64,000 nt of DNA from Ectocarpus siliculosus (Eukaryota; Sar; Phaeophyceae; Ectocarpales; Ectocarpaceae): the NCBI GenBank assembly GCA_000310025.1, contig FN649738.1:622346-686345 (forward strand). The letters are read 5' to 3'. Below are positions 51,201 to 63,047 of this stretch, in pieces (within the stretch, counting starts at the first letter, position 1; each line of letters begins with the position of its first letter). The position numbers and the translations under genes were made by a program. The notes under the pieces were generated by a model that was not told the origin of the DNA, did no database searches, and saw only the letters and a program-made list of their open reading frames with translations.

Positions 51201-53074
51201 CGTCGTCCTCCAAGCCGGCACGACGGCGGGGACGAGCGGGGGAAGGGCATGCCGGCGTTCTGTCAACCGCCGCTTCCCAGGGGTCGTGATCGGTGAATGA
51301 GGGGCAGCTAGCGGACAGTGCCAAGCCCCCGCTGCCGCCGCCGTTCCCGATGTGCTTTGTGTCAATCGGCGTCGACACGGCGGTGTTGCGCTCGGTCGAC
51401 GTGGTAGGGCTGATGCCGTGTCGACGAAAGGCGGGGCACAGTTCGGAAAGGGCCTGGCGGTATTCTGTCCACGACAGCGCTTCGAGGCTGTCTGGCTGCG
51501 GGCGCGCCTTCGTTGAAGTGACGGTTTCGGGTGGCGAAGAAGGAGGCGCATGAACAAAGGTGTCCACACGCGTCTTGCGCATCGAGCCACGAAGTTACAG
51601 CCTTGTTAGCCTGTTTCTAGGACTAGGAAGGGACGTGCTGGCCGACATGCTGTGTCGTTGGTCAAGCCTACCGCAAAACTGAGAGTATTTTCGACATTTC
51701 GTGCATTAGGCGACAAGAAGAGGAAGAACATCACCTGCTGTTCGAACCCGTTTGCTTTCATCCATGCCCTGATCGTCGCATCGTCCAAACCGGGGTCGAG
51801 GGCTTTGGCGGCTTCCGGGAGCTTCGACGAATTGATAAAGAAGCTGTCCGGGTGCGTGAGAGGTGCTTGCCCAAGTCTGTTTCAAGGGGGTTCGAACGAA
51901 TGCGAGCTTTACACCTGGAATGGGCGGTCCGGCGGACGTCGCTTTGGTGAAGCTTAGAGATAGATTTGTGCGATATCAAAGCGTTTCTTCGTTGCAGTTA
52001 CGAGCAACGATCAATTGGGCTAACTTTTTGCACACCACAGGGAGGCCTACTAGCTGACACTTACAGGCGAATCTCGCTGTCTCCTATTTCCGCTGAAGAA
52101 ATACCTTCTGCATAATAATGCCTTCGGTGAGTTTGCCATCAACACCATCAGTTATTTCCGCTTGTACTCCCCGCCAATAGTTTACTTCTGCGCGGAGAAG
52201 CACTTATTGACTCTTTGAACCCTTTCCCACCACCTCCATCACTACCGGTCCTGCACCGTACTTCTGTTTTCGACAGGCTGGTCTCCACCTCAAAAGCGCA
52301 ATTGTTCAACCTTGCTCAGCTCTTTGTGCATGGGTACGGTTTGCTATTTGCGGGAGAAAATGAGACGTTCTATGTGTCCACCCGCCCCGCACATGCATGA
52401 AGTATCAACAGCCACCACCCACGTCCTATACCTTCCAAGCAATACCCCTCTCTGTAGACTTTCTTATAAGCTACTGCTGTGTTGGTGCAGGTTCTGTGGC
52501 ATATTGGGACAACACACCTGCGGAAAATGGCCAATGCTTTGGCGGCAAACCGGCCGGAGAGCAGTAACGAATGCATCGCCTCCGTGCCGGCTCGCCGTGC
52601 CTTGCACCGGACAGCCTCGGCGACCTGCGGGCCCGAGTTGTTCCTCCCCAGACCCGGCAGCCTGTAGCACCTCGAAATAGTGGACACGACGCTTTGCCCG
52701 GTGGCTAGCGCTCTCGCCATCGTCTCCACGCTCTGCCAAGTCGAAGAGCACAGGTCGAGGCTGTCCCCCTCATCTTGCCCCTTCGAGCTGAGCAGCCGGT
52801 CCACAACTCGGACGAGGTCATCGTCACCATCACCGAGCGTCGTCTCCCCGCAGTCTGTGGTGGTGGTTTGGTCGTCGGCAGCAGGATCGGTGGTGGTGGG
52901 ACGTCGGTAACCAACGGCGTAGGAGCCGCCGCGAATGTTGTTGCTGTTGTCGTTGAAGCTCCGTGACTTGTGAGATCTCGACCAGGGATTAGACGGCGTT
53001 GTCGCGGAGGCTGCGAGCAAAGCCGTCACCGTACGTCCTCTCTCTCGCGCGGTATCGGCGCTTCGAGCGCTCAT
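48202..53074 (-). CDS. Uncharacterised protein, eight exons, ~840 aa
   Basis: I do not recognise the family. Exons by phase: 53074-52518, 51843-51735, 51573-51061, 50685-50527, 50167-50034, 49755-49647, 49432-49256, 48966-48202. The total is 2523 nt and every junction closes. The N-terminus is Ser/Thr/Asp-rich, followed by a helical part (LCSSTWQSVETMARALATGQ and ANGFEQQ). Exons 5-7 are strongly helical, rich in Arg, Glu and Ala (RRREAEAGMMARLARNAGV; EALKSCIADQLRTIQENEER), suggesting a coiled coil. The last 255 codons are Ser-, Gly- and Pro-rich and probably disordered. There is no signal peptide and no membrane helix. Exon 5 appears to use a GC donor (AG|GCAAGG at 50034), since only this joins the phase to exon 6; exon 7 also ends at a GC. 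A cytoskeletal or flagellar role would suit the make-up, but that is a guess. Confidence 0.65.
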
Positions 53075-55230
53075 GTTTTTTGCGTGCTGCTTGCGTGCAC
53101 GTATATCGCTGCCCTTCCACTACAGTACTGTAATAAACAAACACAGCTGTTGTTCACATATTGTTAGACTTCGACCGTAGTACTACGTCCTGCAGAGGGC
53201 CTCCGGCCGGACGCATTCCTACGTGCTTGTTATCGAAATACGTAAATGTCTCCTGACGGTTTCACGATCGATCGCTAATATTCAGCAACCTGTATTTTCG
53301 TGAAAATTGTCGTTGGGTTTCTTCGCCATAAAAAGATCAAAAGGCGTTTGTTCGTCGAAAACACTCGATTCGACCACTGCAGGCAAGTTGTCTGCTGAAA
53401 CGTATGTACATAGCACACAGCACACACCTGATCTGTGTCACTAACAGATGTAGAGGGGGAAACGAGGACGGTGTGGAGCAAGCGCGAAAAGGCGGCAACG
53501 GAAAACTACATGCTGTCGTATCACGAGCCATATACATAATCCCTGGTCAGGCGTCAGCCACACACAGCCATCCGCGAGAGGGTTGTTGGAAATTGCCTGC
53601 TGGCTCTCCAAGATTTTCCGTTTTTTTTTTTTGTGGGGGTCGGCCTTTTTTTTTTATCGAACGCACTCACGCCGTGATGCTAATAATAATAACACACACA
53701 GAGGACGACATCACACGACCTCTCCTTGACTACCCCACATCATACATACGCGATTGAACAGAGAACGAAGGCGAGAGAAGTGGCGTACACTACGTGTGGA
53801 GAAGAGGGGTCGTGCCCAAGACGTCCCTGTGTGGGTGGTGGTGAGGGGGGTACTGGGCGAAGAGGGAGGCAGAAGGGAAGAGGGAGTCGGGCAGGTTGCG
53901 GGGAGACATGCCGCAGGCTGGACGAGGAGGAGGAGGAGGAGGAGATGCGTTGTTTTCACGAAAGAGCGGGATCGAAGATATTGAGGTGAGAGGCCAGGAC
54001 GGGTGCTGCGGCGTTGGTAGATAGAGCGGTTGGCGCACACAGCAGGCTGTCGCCTCACTCCCCGCAGAAGATAATCGAATCATATCGCGGGTGGTGAATA
54101 GGAAAAAGGGACATCCGCCCCTTCTTGTGCAGCCGAGACACAGATAGCTGGCTGAACTGCTGTTGTACCTAAAAGCAAAGTCAAGCCGCAGCCGCCACTG
54201 CTGCCGCAGCCTCAGCCATCGTGACAAGATCGAGCTGGTAGATATCAGTGTTGAGCGATTGGCCGCACACACCCGGCGCATGCTCAGCGTCGCTCAAGTC
54301 GATGATGGTGAGTAAAAAGAGAGTTGAATTTTCGCTCTTCCATTCGCTTTTTTCAAATGCGGGGGCGAGCGGTGGACGGCAGTGATGCCATGCTGCTGCT
54401 GTTGCTGAGTCCCTGTCACCATTCTCCACCCCCAGCCCGGTGTATCAAAGGCGGGGGGCGCGAATGCTGCAACAAGTATTGTGCGGTTCGCGACACTTTG
54501 AGGTGTTGCGATTTCCCCACAAGCACACACTTGTACGTAAAATATAAGTACATCCGCCGTACCATTATGATGATGCATTTTGGCACAAACCTCAACCACT
54601 TCTCTTTTCTTCTCACACACGCACCGGGCTACATTATTTCTACTCGCTTTGGACCGACAGCTGAGAGAACGCACACGCCCTTGGGCTATACCATCACGCA
54701 TACAGCAAAAAAGTCATCATCATCTGCCTGCCGCCCTTCCTCTTTTCTCACTAAGGCCAGAGTGATAGGACGCCTCCCTCCGCTCTGTCGTACCCCACTC
54801 CTGTCGGCGGGATGGCATTTACACATACCGACAGGAGCCATGGATCCATGGACTAATCTGTGTGCTGGTTCGGAGTGGTGCGCAGATTTGGAATCATGAA
54901 AAAAAAACAGACGGAAAAATAATGCAAACGGCTTCACAATAATATACATTTGGGTGCACTTTTTGTATTGCGTGCACTTGCCCGGAAATTATTGTATTAT
55001 TTTTCTCGCACTCTTCGTCTAGCCGAATTAATTTGGCTCTGGTTTTCTGATACGATGGTTGGGAGTGGATGGCACCCACGTGAAATTGGCTGAAGTTTGC
55101 CTACGTGCAGGCAAGAAGACTGTAAAGATTTTTTTTGTCCTTCACTTCAAATCAGCGCTCACAGCACTAGTGCCGTTTATTCCAACCCGTGGTCACACAC
55201 AGAAGAGCTTCTCTCTACCCTCCCCTCCTG
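53075..55230. other. Intergenic region with one possible exon at 54209-54304
   Basis: It should hold the promoter of the unknown minus-strand gene. Around 54209-54304 a plus frame (DKIELVDISVERLAAHTRRM) ends at a good donor (ATG|GTGAGTAAA). The minus strand over the same bases could instead be a protein tail (SLNTDIYQLDLVTMAE plus an Ala run, stop at 54181). I cannot choose between them and call no gene. Confidence 0.25.
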
Positions 55231-55234
55231 CGGT

Positions 55235-55440
55235 ACTTCGCCTTCAATTTTTAATGCGAGAAGAGTTCACTTCACCACTCTCTTCCTCTGTGTACACACG
55301 AACCAGCGCTATCCACTTGGCCACAGGAGCGGAAGCGAGAGAAAAACTTTGCAAGAAAAGCTCGCCTACGCCGGGATTCGAACCCCTGACCTGACCTCTA
55401 GAAGGTTACGAGGCTACCAACTAGACCACCGGGGCGACCG
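55235..55440 (-). repeat. tRNA-derived (SINE-like) element with two tRNA-like heads
   Basis: On the minus strand 55435-55364 looks like a degenerate tRNA. It has D-arm GTGGTCTAGTTGGTAGC, anticodon loop TTCTAGA with U33 and anticodon CTA, an anticodon stem with four of five pairs, and T-loop GGTTCGAATCC. The acceptor stem pairs at only about four of seven positions and the T-stem at three of five, so it is unlikely to be a working tRNA. Further along the minus strand (about 55325-55305) a second D-arm-like block, TGGCCAAGTGGATAGCGC, appears. A-box and B-box promoters with decayed stems are typical of tRNA-derived SINEs. Confidence 0.5.
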
Positions 55441-55811
55441 GCCGCATGTAGACGGACGGAAAAACAAAAATATTAAGAAAAAAAATAAAAACGAAGAGGT
55501 CCAATCAGCCCCAGCAAACACAACAATAACAGGGCTGATGCACAGCCTCACAGTCGGTCTGGTTTTGCACTCTGCTTCTACTCCCGCTCTCGCTCTGTGT
55601 CTGTCCGTGTCTGTTTGTTGGTCTCAGTCTGACTCGCTCTATCTGTGTGTCCTCTCTGGCCTGTGATTCTTGTGACACCATGTGCATACAAATGTAGATT
55701 CGTTGAGCGGTGGGCGGGGAAAAAACAAAATCGTGACCGTGAAAAAAAAAGCATCCAGGCCTTTCTTTATGGCATATTTAGAAACGCAAGATTACCTGTA
55801 TTCTACAACAA

Positions 55812-55875
55812 GTATCCACGGTGTAGTGGTAACGCGTGCAACTTGTCTGATGGCGAGGTGGGTTGAAATCCGTTT
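55812..55875 (+). repeat. tRNA-like relic with A-box and B-box
   Basis: GTGTAGTGGTAACGCG resembles a tRNA D-arm (A-box), and about 35 bases later GGGTTGAAATCC resembles a T-arm (B-box). Stems are incomplete, so it looks like another tRNA-derived repeat or a pseudogene, not a functional tRNA. Confidence 0.4.
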
Positions 55876-55899
55876 AGGCACTCGTGTTTGTCCTCCCCG

Positions 55900-57350
55900 A
55901 CAAAAATTGTTGTGCCAGCAATCACCACCGCGCTGTCAGACGAACGCTCCACTTGGCGATCAACAACCAAAAATTAATCTTGAAACAAACACTCGAAATA
56001 TAGTCCATTATTTCGTCAGGAAATGGTGATTTTCCTTGATTTTTCTGAAGAAGTTATCCTCATATAGCAGTTGCTGTTGTTGATATTGTCTTCAGAGCAA
56101 AAACCGCTCCGGTCTCCGCTCAGTACCTCCCAATGGCCATACTGGTCCAACTGACGCTGGCGCCTTCCGTGGTCACAAGCTAACTGCCTCAAAGGGGGGT
56201 ACACCTTTCTAAAACTACAAACTGGGCACCAGAAAATTCCTCCCATGCGCGATTTGTTTTTTCTACCCAAACGAAAAGAAGAAAAAGGAAACACTAAGAA
56301 AAGGTTCCAAACCAGGCGATCGACCCCGGTCAAAAAAGGGATGAAGGAACGAATTAATGTACAACGAAAGAGAGAAAAAGAAACAGGGAAAAGAAAGAAA
56401 GAAAGGCAACGGAAATAAAGGCATATAGATAAATGTACGTACGTAGATAGAGTAATAGAGACGGCCTTGGTTCTGCAACACAATAATGTCCAACAGCAGA
56501 TCTTATAGCTCTTTATTACTACAACGACTGCTGTGCATTGCAAACGCTGCATGACATCTTCCAGCTTGATGTGGATTACAGCAGTAGTACTTCTAGTCAT
56601 AACTGCTGTATGCAGTTCGTGCCTGCACAACACGAAACCGCGAAGAGACGTACGTGTGCCCGTTCGCGACCAACAAAAAATATTTCTTGCCCGCCGACCC
56701 TCGGTTCTGCGGGCAATATCAGGACGTTATTTTTATTTTATTTTTTCTTGATATGACACAACGAAACCATCTCTATCATAGAAAAGAGTCTGAGACAGAT
56801 TAGCAATGGATTCATAGCGTCAGAAAGTACCTGTATGTCTACGATTTCCCAGATAGCATGTAGGGACATCTCCCCTGCGGGTAACAGAAGAGCCCGCACA
56901 AAGCGACTAGACTGCCGAAAACCACCGAAGGGGTACAACAACAGATAGATAGATGCCCCCGGCCCCCGGTGATCCTGCTGCGCGCTCGCACAGCACACAG
57001 AATCATAGTTGGGAAACACTCGCATATCAGTCTCTGATTTGGTACATAGACTAGCTGTCATGCATACGCCAGCACATAGCGAAAGAGAAGTCGGTCGAAT
57101 TACGTGTAGTCTACGCATTGTATGCATACCATAATACCAAACCATCATTTTTTTGTGAAGACGGAAGACCTGCTTCAGATGTATCCGCGTCTGTAGTTGC
57201 CATCATCGCATCTGCTGTGTACAAAAGTATTGCTGTTCTGTATGTCTTCCTAAACCCATAAAAAATGCAATTTCGAAGTTTTTAGTCTACTGCACATGCT
57301 ACGGGGTAGATGGCATACATACATACATGGTTGACAGCACGCCTGTTCTT
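55900..57350. other. Intergenic region, AT-richer
   Basis: No gene recognised. It contains the second copy of the dispersed repeat (56741-56886) and two ACTGCTGTA-type motifs (56578-56587, 56601-56610). Confidence 0.4.
56741..56886 (+). repeat. Dispersed repeat, copy 2
   Basis: Matches 43083-43232 with a few substitutions and short indels, from the T-run and CTTGATATGACACAACGAA to ATCTCCCCTGCGGG, in the same orientation. The flanking sequences differ, so this is a dispersed element, not a segmental duplication. Confidence 0.85.
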
Positions 57351-57353
57351 GTC

Positions 57354-57370
57354 ATCTCTCTCTCTCTCTA

Positions 57371-57460
<90 letters not shown>

Positions 57461-57515
57461 CTCCTTTCTCTCCTCTCTCTGCCTCTCTCTTTCCCGGCCC
57501 CGGCCCCGGCCCCGG
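57354..57515. repeat. (CT)n microsatellite followed by GGCCCC repeats
   Basis: About 115 bp of nearly pure TC dinucleotides, then short CT variants, then about three GGCCCC units (57495-57515). Ser/Leu-rich frames through it are artefacts of the repeat. Confidence 0.9.
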
Positions 57516-58253
57516 CTCACTGGAAGCAAAAATATTTACGTACAAGTCTGTCCCCTGTTCAATGTGGTTCTCCAGGCGGCGACCGTTCATCCGTGCTCTA
57601 AATCCACCCAGCATGAATTTAGTTTTGAGATTGAAAGCGAACACTCCGTTCGGCGTAACAACCTACTGGTATGTAGCAGCCTCAAAAAAGCTGAAGACTA
57701 CTGTACAAGTTCATGCAAATTTTACGAAGCGGTTGCCGTATCTTGTTTTTTGACTGGGGCTCGTTGCTTGCTCCCTTTCGGAGAAACCCAATTAGCGATC
57801 GTGTAGGGGGACTAGTAGGATTCTCATCTGATCTGATCACCTGTGCTTGTGGTCGAGTTCCTGTGGTTCCATTTTGAGCCTGGCATTCTTAATCTTCTAA
57901 CGGTTCAATCTCTTTGAGCCTGAACTAAAAAAAGAAAAAAAAACAGTCTGTACGTCGTTTGCAAATTACCACCTACACGGCGTTCACCAAAATGTGCGGT
58001 TGGATGTCATTGATTGTGTCCCCACTACGCCGCATGTAAGCCTCTTGTTTGTCTCGCATCTCCCAAATTCCCTAATCCTTCCTGCAACTGCAAGTCGATC
58101 GAAGGTCAAATATTGCACCCTAACCTTATACCGCACCCACTGTTTGCGTGCGACTGCGACTGCACGTCAATGGAAGGTCGATTTTTACACCCGTTGACCC
58201 CTCCCCCCCCCCCCCCCGCCTCCGTCTCCGTCCTGACCCCCACCGTTTCCACT
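57516..58253. other. Region between the microsatellite and the gap
   Basis: No exon recognised with confidence. A poly-C tract (58202-58217) and pyrimidine-rich sequence lie just before the gap. An upstream exon of the villin-headpiece gene could be hidden here or in the gap. Confidence 0.35.
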
Positions 58254-58582
58254 NNNNNNNNNNNNNNNNNNNNNNNNNNNNNNNNNNNNNNNNNNNNNNN
58301 NNNNNNNNNNNNNNNNNNNNNNNNNNNNNNNNNNNNNNNNNNNNNNNNNNNNNNNNNNNNNNNNNNNNNNNNNNNNNNNNNNNNNNNNNNNNNNNNNNNN
58401 NNNNNNNNNNNNNNNNNNNNNNNNNNNNNNNNNNNNNNNNNNNNNNNNNNNNNNNNNNNNNNNNNNNNNNNNNNNNNNNNNNNNNNNNNNNNNNNNNNNN
58501 NNNNNNNNNNNNNNNNNNNNNNNNNNNNNNNNNNNNNNNNNNNNNNNNNNNNNNNNNNNNNNNNNNNNNNNNNNNNNNNNNN
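58254..58582. other. Assembly gap, 329 N
   Basis: A run of 329 undetermined bases. The size is not round, so it was probably estimated from read pairs. It removes the 5' side of the last exon of the villin-headpiece gene. Confidence 0.99.
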
Positions 58583-60257
58583 CGGGGCTGTGGCGCTGTT
58601 GGCGGCACTCGAGGACGTCCTCCTGTGCCCTCCCCAGGTCCTCGCGCGAAGCTCGTCCTGCGGCGGGGGGCAGGGAAGAGCCCCTTCCCTTTCCTCGTTG
58701 CTCTCACGGGCGAGCAAGCCTCGCGACGGCCGGGTCGACGGCGGCGGTGGCGGTGATGACCCCGGAGCGGGCGAGGGTGGGGACGAGGAGGAGAAGGAGG
58801 CAGACGCGGCGGAGGCGGCGGTTAAGGCGGCCCTCGCCTGGAAAGTTCCCTCTCGGAGGCTTTCTTGCGTGCTGGAAGAGTCCGGGCCGGCCGCGGGCGG
58901 CGGCGGCGGCGGCGGCCGGGCAGAACCAGCAGCAACGGCGACGAAGGGCAACGGAGACAGGGTCAAACCGAAGAGCATTCCGAAGGCGGTGCCGGACAAG
59001 GTTTCCTACAGCGGCGGCCCGGCGTTCTTCACTCCTTCCGAGGACGACGACGGCGACGCCGGCGGCGGCGGTGGCGATGTTGTTGCAGGGTTTGGTGAAG
59101 AGGGCGGCAAAGGAGTCGTCGCCAGCGGCAGTGTCAAAGACGGCGGCGGCGGCGGCGGACCGACACCCCCGCGGCGGGGGAGCGGGAGCGGGAGCGGCGA
59201 GAGTGAGTCCACGCAATCCGTGGGGGTAGGGTCGACCGCGATCATGACCACGCCCTCCCGCTCGCCGATGAGCAAGGGTGACGAAGACCGCGAAAGACCG
59301 GCGCTCGCAACGGCGGCGGGTGGCGGCGACGGCGGTGGCGCCGCGGTGGTAACGCGAGAAGTCTCAGAAGCCACCAAGTTCGGCGACAACAGCGACCACG
59401 ACAACGACGACGATGACGATTCCGGGCCTGTTCTCGCATGGCCTGCTGGATCGTCGGCGAGTCAAGGCCGGCGAGGAAGCGGGGTCGGCGGTGGCGGTAG
59501 CGCCGGTCGCGGCTCGTTCACAAGCGTGGCCAGCTCGGCGCGAAGCGGCGGCGAAATGAGCTGTTCTAACGGCCGAGTCCGCCAAGGGGGCAGGGCGATG
59601 AAGTCGTCGGGTGGCGATAGCCCTTCCCTGGCGACTCGCACGCTGAACAGAGAAGAGCGGATCAGAACCGTGTTCGGCCAGAAGGCCGTGGAAGCGGCGG
59701 CGGCGACTGTGGCGCCCACGTCCGGAAGCGACAGCTCGTCGCAGCTCCTGCTCGCGGCGGCCAACCGGATCTACGCGCTTCCGGCCCAGGAGCGGTCCCT
59801 TCTGGCGGAGCTCGACCGCGCCTCGGACGTTGACGAAGGGGAGGGCGACGGCGGCGGCGGCGGCGGTTTCGTCGACGATACCGGCGTTGTCGTCGCCGCC
59901 AACGTAGACAACACGAATGAAGGCGTCATTTCGTCGCCGCAAGGCGGACACGAGGGTGGCGCACCCCCTTCCCCCTCCCTTCAGGGTGACGGAAATCCCG
60001 CGAGAGCGTCTGCAGAGCCGCCGCTCCTCCGGGTGGGCAGCGGGGGAGGGGACGGCGGCGGAACGACCCCGTTCCGGTACCGCCGGCTGATGGGCTTGTC
60101 CCGGCGAGGGTGGCCTTCCTGCGTCAACCCGGCGCGAAGGGAGGAGTGGCTCTGTCCCGTCGAGTTCGAGGCGGTGTTCGCGATGAGCTTCTCGGAGTTC
60201 AGGGCGCTCCCCTCCTGGAAGCGGGTCGCCCTCAAGCGGGAGTTGCTCCTGTTCTAA
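58583..60257 (+). CDS. Villin-headpiece protein, C-terminal exon (5' partial)
   Basis: About 557 codons are open from the gap to the TAA at 60255-60257. The last ~35 residues form a villin headpiece: FEAVFAMSFSEFRALPSWKR, then an Ala-Leu-Lys-Arg stretch ending LLLF. The conserved Phe core, the Pro-x-Trp-Lys motif and the terminal Leu-Phe are present; such domains bind F-actin. The rest is low-complexity: Gly, Asp and Ala runs, Ser-rich patches, and a short helical stretch near 59640-59830 (LNREERIRTVFGQKAVEAAA). The gap hides the start. A pyrimidine-rich acceptor ending CCCCAG at 58638 could begin the exon, with the frame continuing through it. No gelsolin repeats are visible here. It is unlikely to be a shadow frame because the headpiece reads in it. 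GC content is very high. Confidence 0.75.
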
Positions 60258-63045
60258 CAGGGTGGCCGGCGTGGCTTCTTCGTTCCTCAGCTGTTTTGTG
60301 CCTGGCCTGGCCTGGGAAAGGTTGCCGGTTTCGTTTTGGTCCTCAGCTGTTGTCTGGCCTGGGAAGGGTTGTCGTTTTTTTCTTCTTTTTTTTGGAGGTG
60401 TCGCCCGTCCGGCTCAGCTGCTGCGGTAGTACGTTATAGATGGTAATCGCCGGTCCGTGCGTTTGATTGTTGCCGCAAAAGTTGGGTGAAACATGACGAC
60501 GCGGGATGGGACAGTCGTGTGCCGCGGTTCAATTGGCGCTGTTTTTTTAGCGTCCAACGAGAAAGGATTGTCTGGGTGAAGTCTTGCTTTTGGTCTTCCC
60601 CGCCGGCGCCCTGCAGTCGGTTTCCGATTCCTGCGACGTGTCTCTTGTGCATGCCGAGTGATACTTTTCTAAATCATGGAGGTCGGTATAAACTACCTCA
60701 AACACTTACGTGATGATTGCAGCACACGACGTTTTGGCCTCTTGTCTTACAGCACACCAACATTCGTGGGGTGCTCTCTTGCTTGTGGTGCAGGCTTCGT
60801 TCGTTTTTTTGACGCGTTGTAGTGATGGTCGTGTCATCGTGCGCGGACGGAGGCACGAAGAATGAGCTGAAGCCTTGTCGTGCATTTGCCGGCCTTTCGC
60901 CGTGGATCTGGGAGATCGGTTTGTCCGGAAGCTAACAGCAACAAGGCCCACGTCGTTATGTACCCACTCGTCACTCAATTGTATGTTTTTTGGTGGTGCT
61001 GAGTCCAATGGAGAAACCGTGTAAACGAAAGCTGTTTCTTGATTTACAAGATACACGTGTTATTGGTGATCATCATGCTGCTGTGTAGATGGATGGTGGC
61101 TTGCTCGGTTTTTGTCCGGTCGAACCCCGATGGAGGGCATTGTGGGGGGTACGTGGAGCTGCGGGTACTAGGGGGGTGGGGGGGTATCATGTCCGTATAT
61201 TAGACCAATGGTCCCTGACTGCTGTATTTAGAGTTAATTTTTATTGGTGGAGTGAGCGAACGAAGCGAGTCTGCTGCAGTTTCGAAAGTTGTGGGTTTTC
61301 TCCTCGTTCTTGTCAAGGGTATGTTATGCATAAGGTGTAGAGTGTGCTCTTTGTTGAATCGCATGGGCGTGCGAGGCATCCGTTGTCAAGTCCTCCTGCG
61401 ATTCAGGAGCCAAGCCGTTTGTGTGCTGTTTTCTGTGGTGTTCGTGCATGGTTATACTATTCGAAAATAAGAGGGAAAGCTAATTTATGCTGTACATCCC
61501 TATCCCTCCCTTGTCCTTAAAGACAGTATCCTAAGTTTTTTTTTTGGCCTCTCAGTCTGGCGGTGTTCGTCCTGGATTACTTGCTGAAGAAGGGGGGCCG
61601 GGTAAATACTTGTGAGATAATTAAGTTGCTTCGTGACCATCATATCAGCGGAATTTTGTTTTTGCGCGATTGTCGTACGGTACGGACCATCGTGGAACCT
61701 AGGGTCGTCTGATGTTATGGATATTGTATCGTGCGGGTGGAAAGTGTTCGGCAGCCCTTACGTGCCTAAGATTGGTTGCTGTTCTATTGAAAGAGAGGGA
61801 GGGCCAAGGGTATTGCGTATGGGGCACGCCGCGTTTTCAACACAAGACGAGGGAATTTTTTGTAGCTAGAGTGTATGTCTTCATTTCTTTTTTGCCTCGT
61901 CCCATCGCATGCATGGGCGGCAGCATTTTTGTAAAATGTATAGGCACGGCGGGTTTTTAGGGTGGTCGTGCTTGTCGAACCTGGTAGTGTTTGCGATCCG
62001 CCTGTAACACGTAGGCGAGTGTTTGCCACTATGGTAAAAGCACACCGCCGCTGTGAAAACAGAGTAGTTCCGTTTCAAATCGAGCACCGGACGGTTACTC
62101 GCCATGCCAGGCGAGTTCTGTTCGCTTTTTTTTTTCGTTTTACAGAGACCAGAACTAGAGGTCGGACTGTTGAGCGAAGAATGAAAAAGAAGAGACCGAA
62201 GGAGTTGCGGCGCCAGGTTTGGAATTTCGAAGGAAATAATGCGTGCGACGCAAGCATTGATGCGGATGTTGGACAGAACACTCACTAACAGTTTCCAGCA
62301 AAGTATTGGGAAAAGACCTTGTGTTACGGGGTTGTTTTCTCCCGAGACTTTGATTGTCGGGACGGGTTTTTTGTCTTCCAGGAATTTCAGGTCAGAATTC
62401 TCGAATTTTCGTGCCCTTTCTATCTTTTTATCGCGTTGCTCTATGCTTCCTGAAGGCGCCGAAAAAACGTTCGGGATTTGGCACACGGTAAGCCGTGCGC
62501 GTCGTATGTCTGTCGTGCGCTCTGTGCCGCGCGGTGCCGTGCACCTTGCCCTCAAACCGAATACCACCGAACGAATTTCGCGTACACGTATGTACCGCCG
62601 TGTTTACCAAGTACTCGAAGACTGTGTCATCATCGAAGATGATAAAGAAGAAGGGTAACGGTTTTCAGAAGCGTAGCCTCGTGCAAACACGGAACATCGA
62701 AGAAATGGAGCCTAAAAAAAACTCAAAAATTTAACAACTTGAGCACCACCATCATGTGCGAGCTCGGATAAGAACCCCCACCACTGAAACCGATATACCA
62801 ACCATTCCTAGCATGGCCCTAGGAAGTAAGAACCGCAGCCTCCGCCGACTCCCTAGAGGTTCTTGAGTACGGGCGCGTTCAGTGTGTGCATGGGGATCTA
62901 TTCCACACACAGACAGGCATGCGCCCCTCCCCCCGTTTTCCGGCCCTCGAACAAACGCCCTGCCAAGAAAACCGTACCGTATACCGGGAGAAAGAGTAGC
63001 GATTGCCGCGGGGGGGGATCGAGCCGCCTTCCTGCAGGAGGTGGG
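60258..63045. other. 3' flank of the villin-headpiece gene, no gene recognised
   Basis: It begins with the presumed 3' UTR of the headpiece gene. CTGGCCTGGGAA(A/G)GGTTG is repeated at about 60304-60322 and 60354-60371. A 139-codon plus frame at 62239-62658 has a somewhat protein-like tail (MYRRVYQVLEDCVIIEDDKE) but no known domain and no splice context. I leave it uncalled. Confidence 0.35.
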
Positions 63046-63047
63046 CC

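Noticed and set aside
55364-55435. Functional amber-suppressor tRNA
   Set aside because: The acceptor and T stems pair too poorly. Linking it to the TAG in the Pmp-like gene would be speculation.
57310-57806. Ser/Leu-rich open frames of 147-159 codons
   Set aside because: Produced by the (CT)n microsatellite.
62239-62658. 139-codon plus frame as a gene
   Set aside because: The tail looks protein-like, but there is no domain, no splice context and no support from neighbours; its length can occur by chance in this composition.
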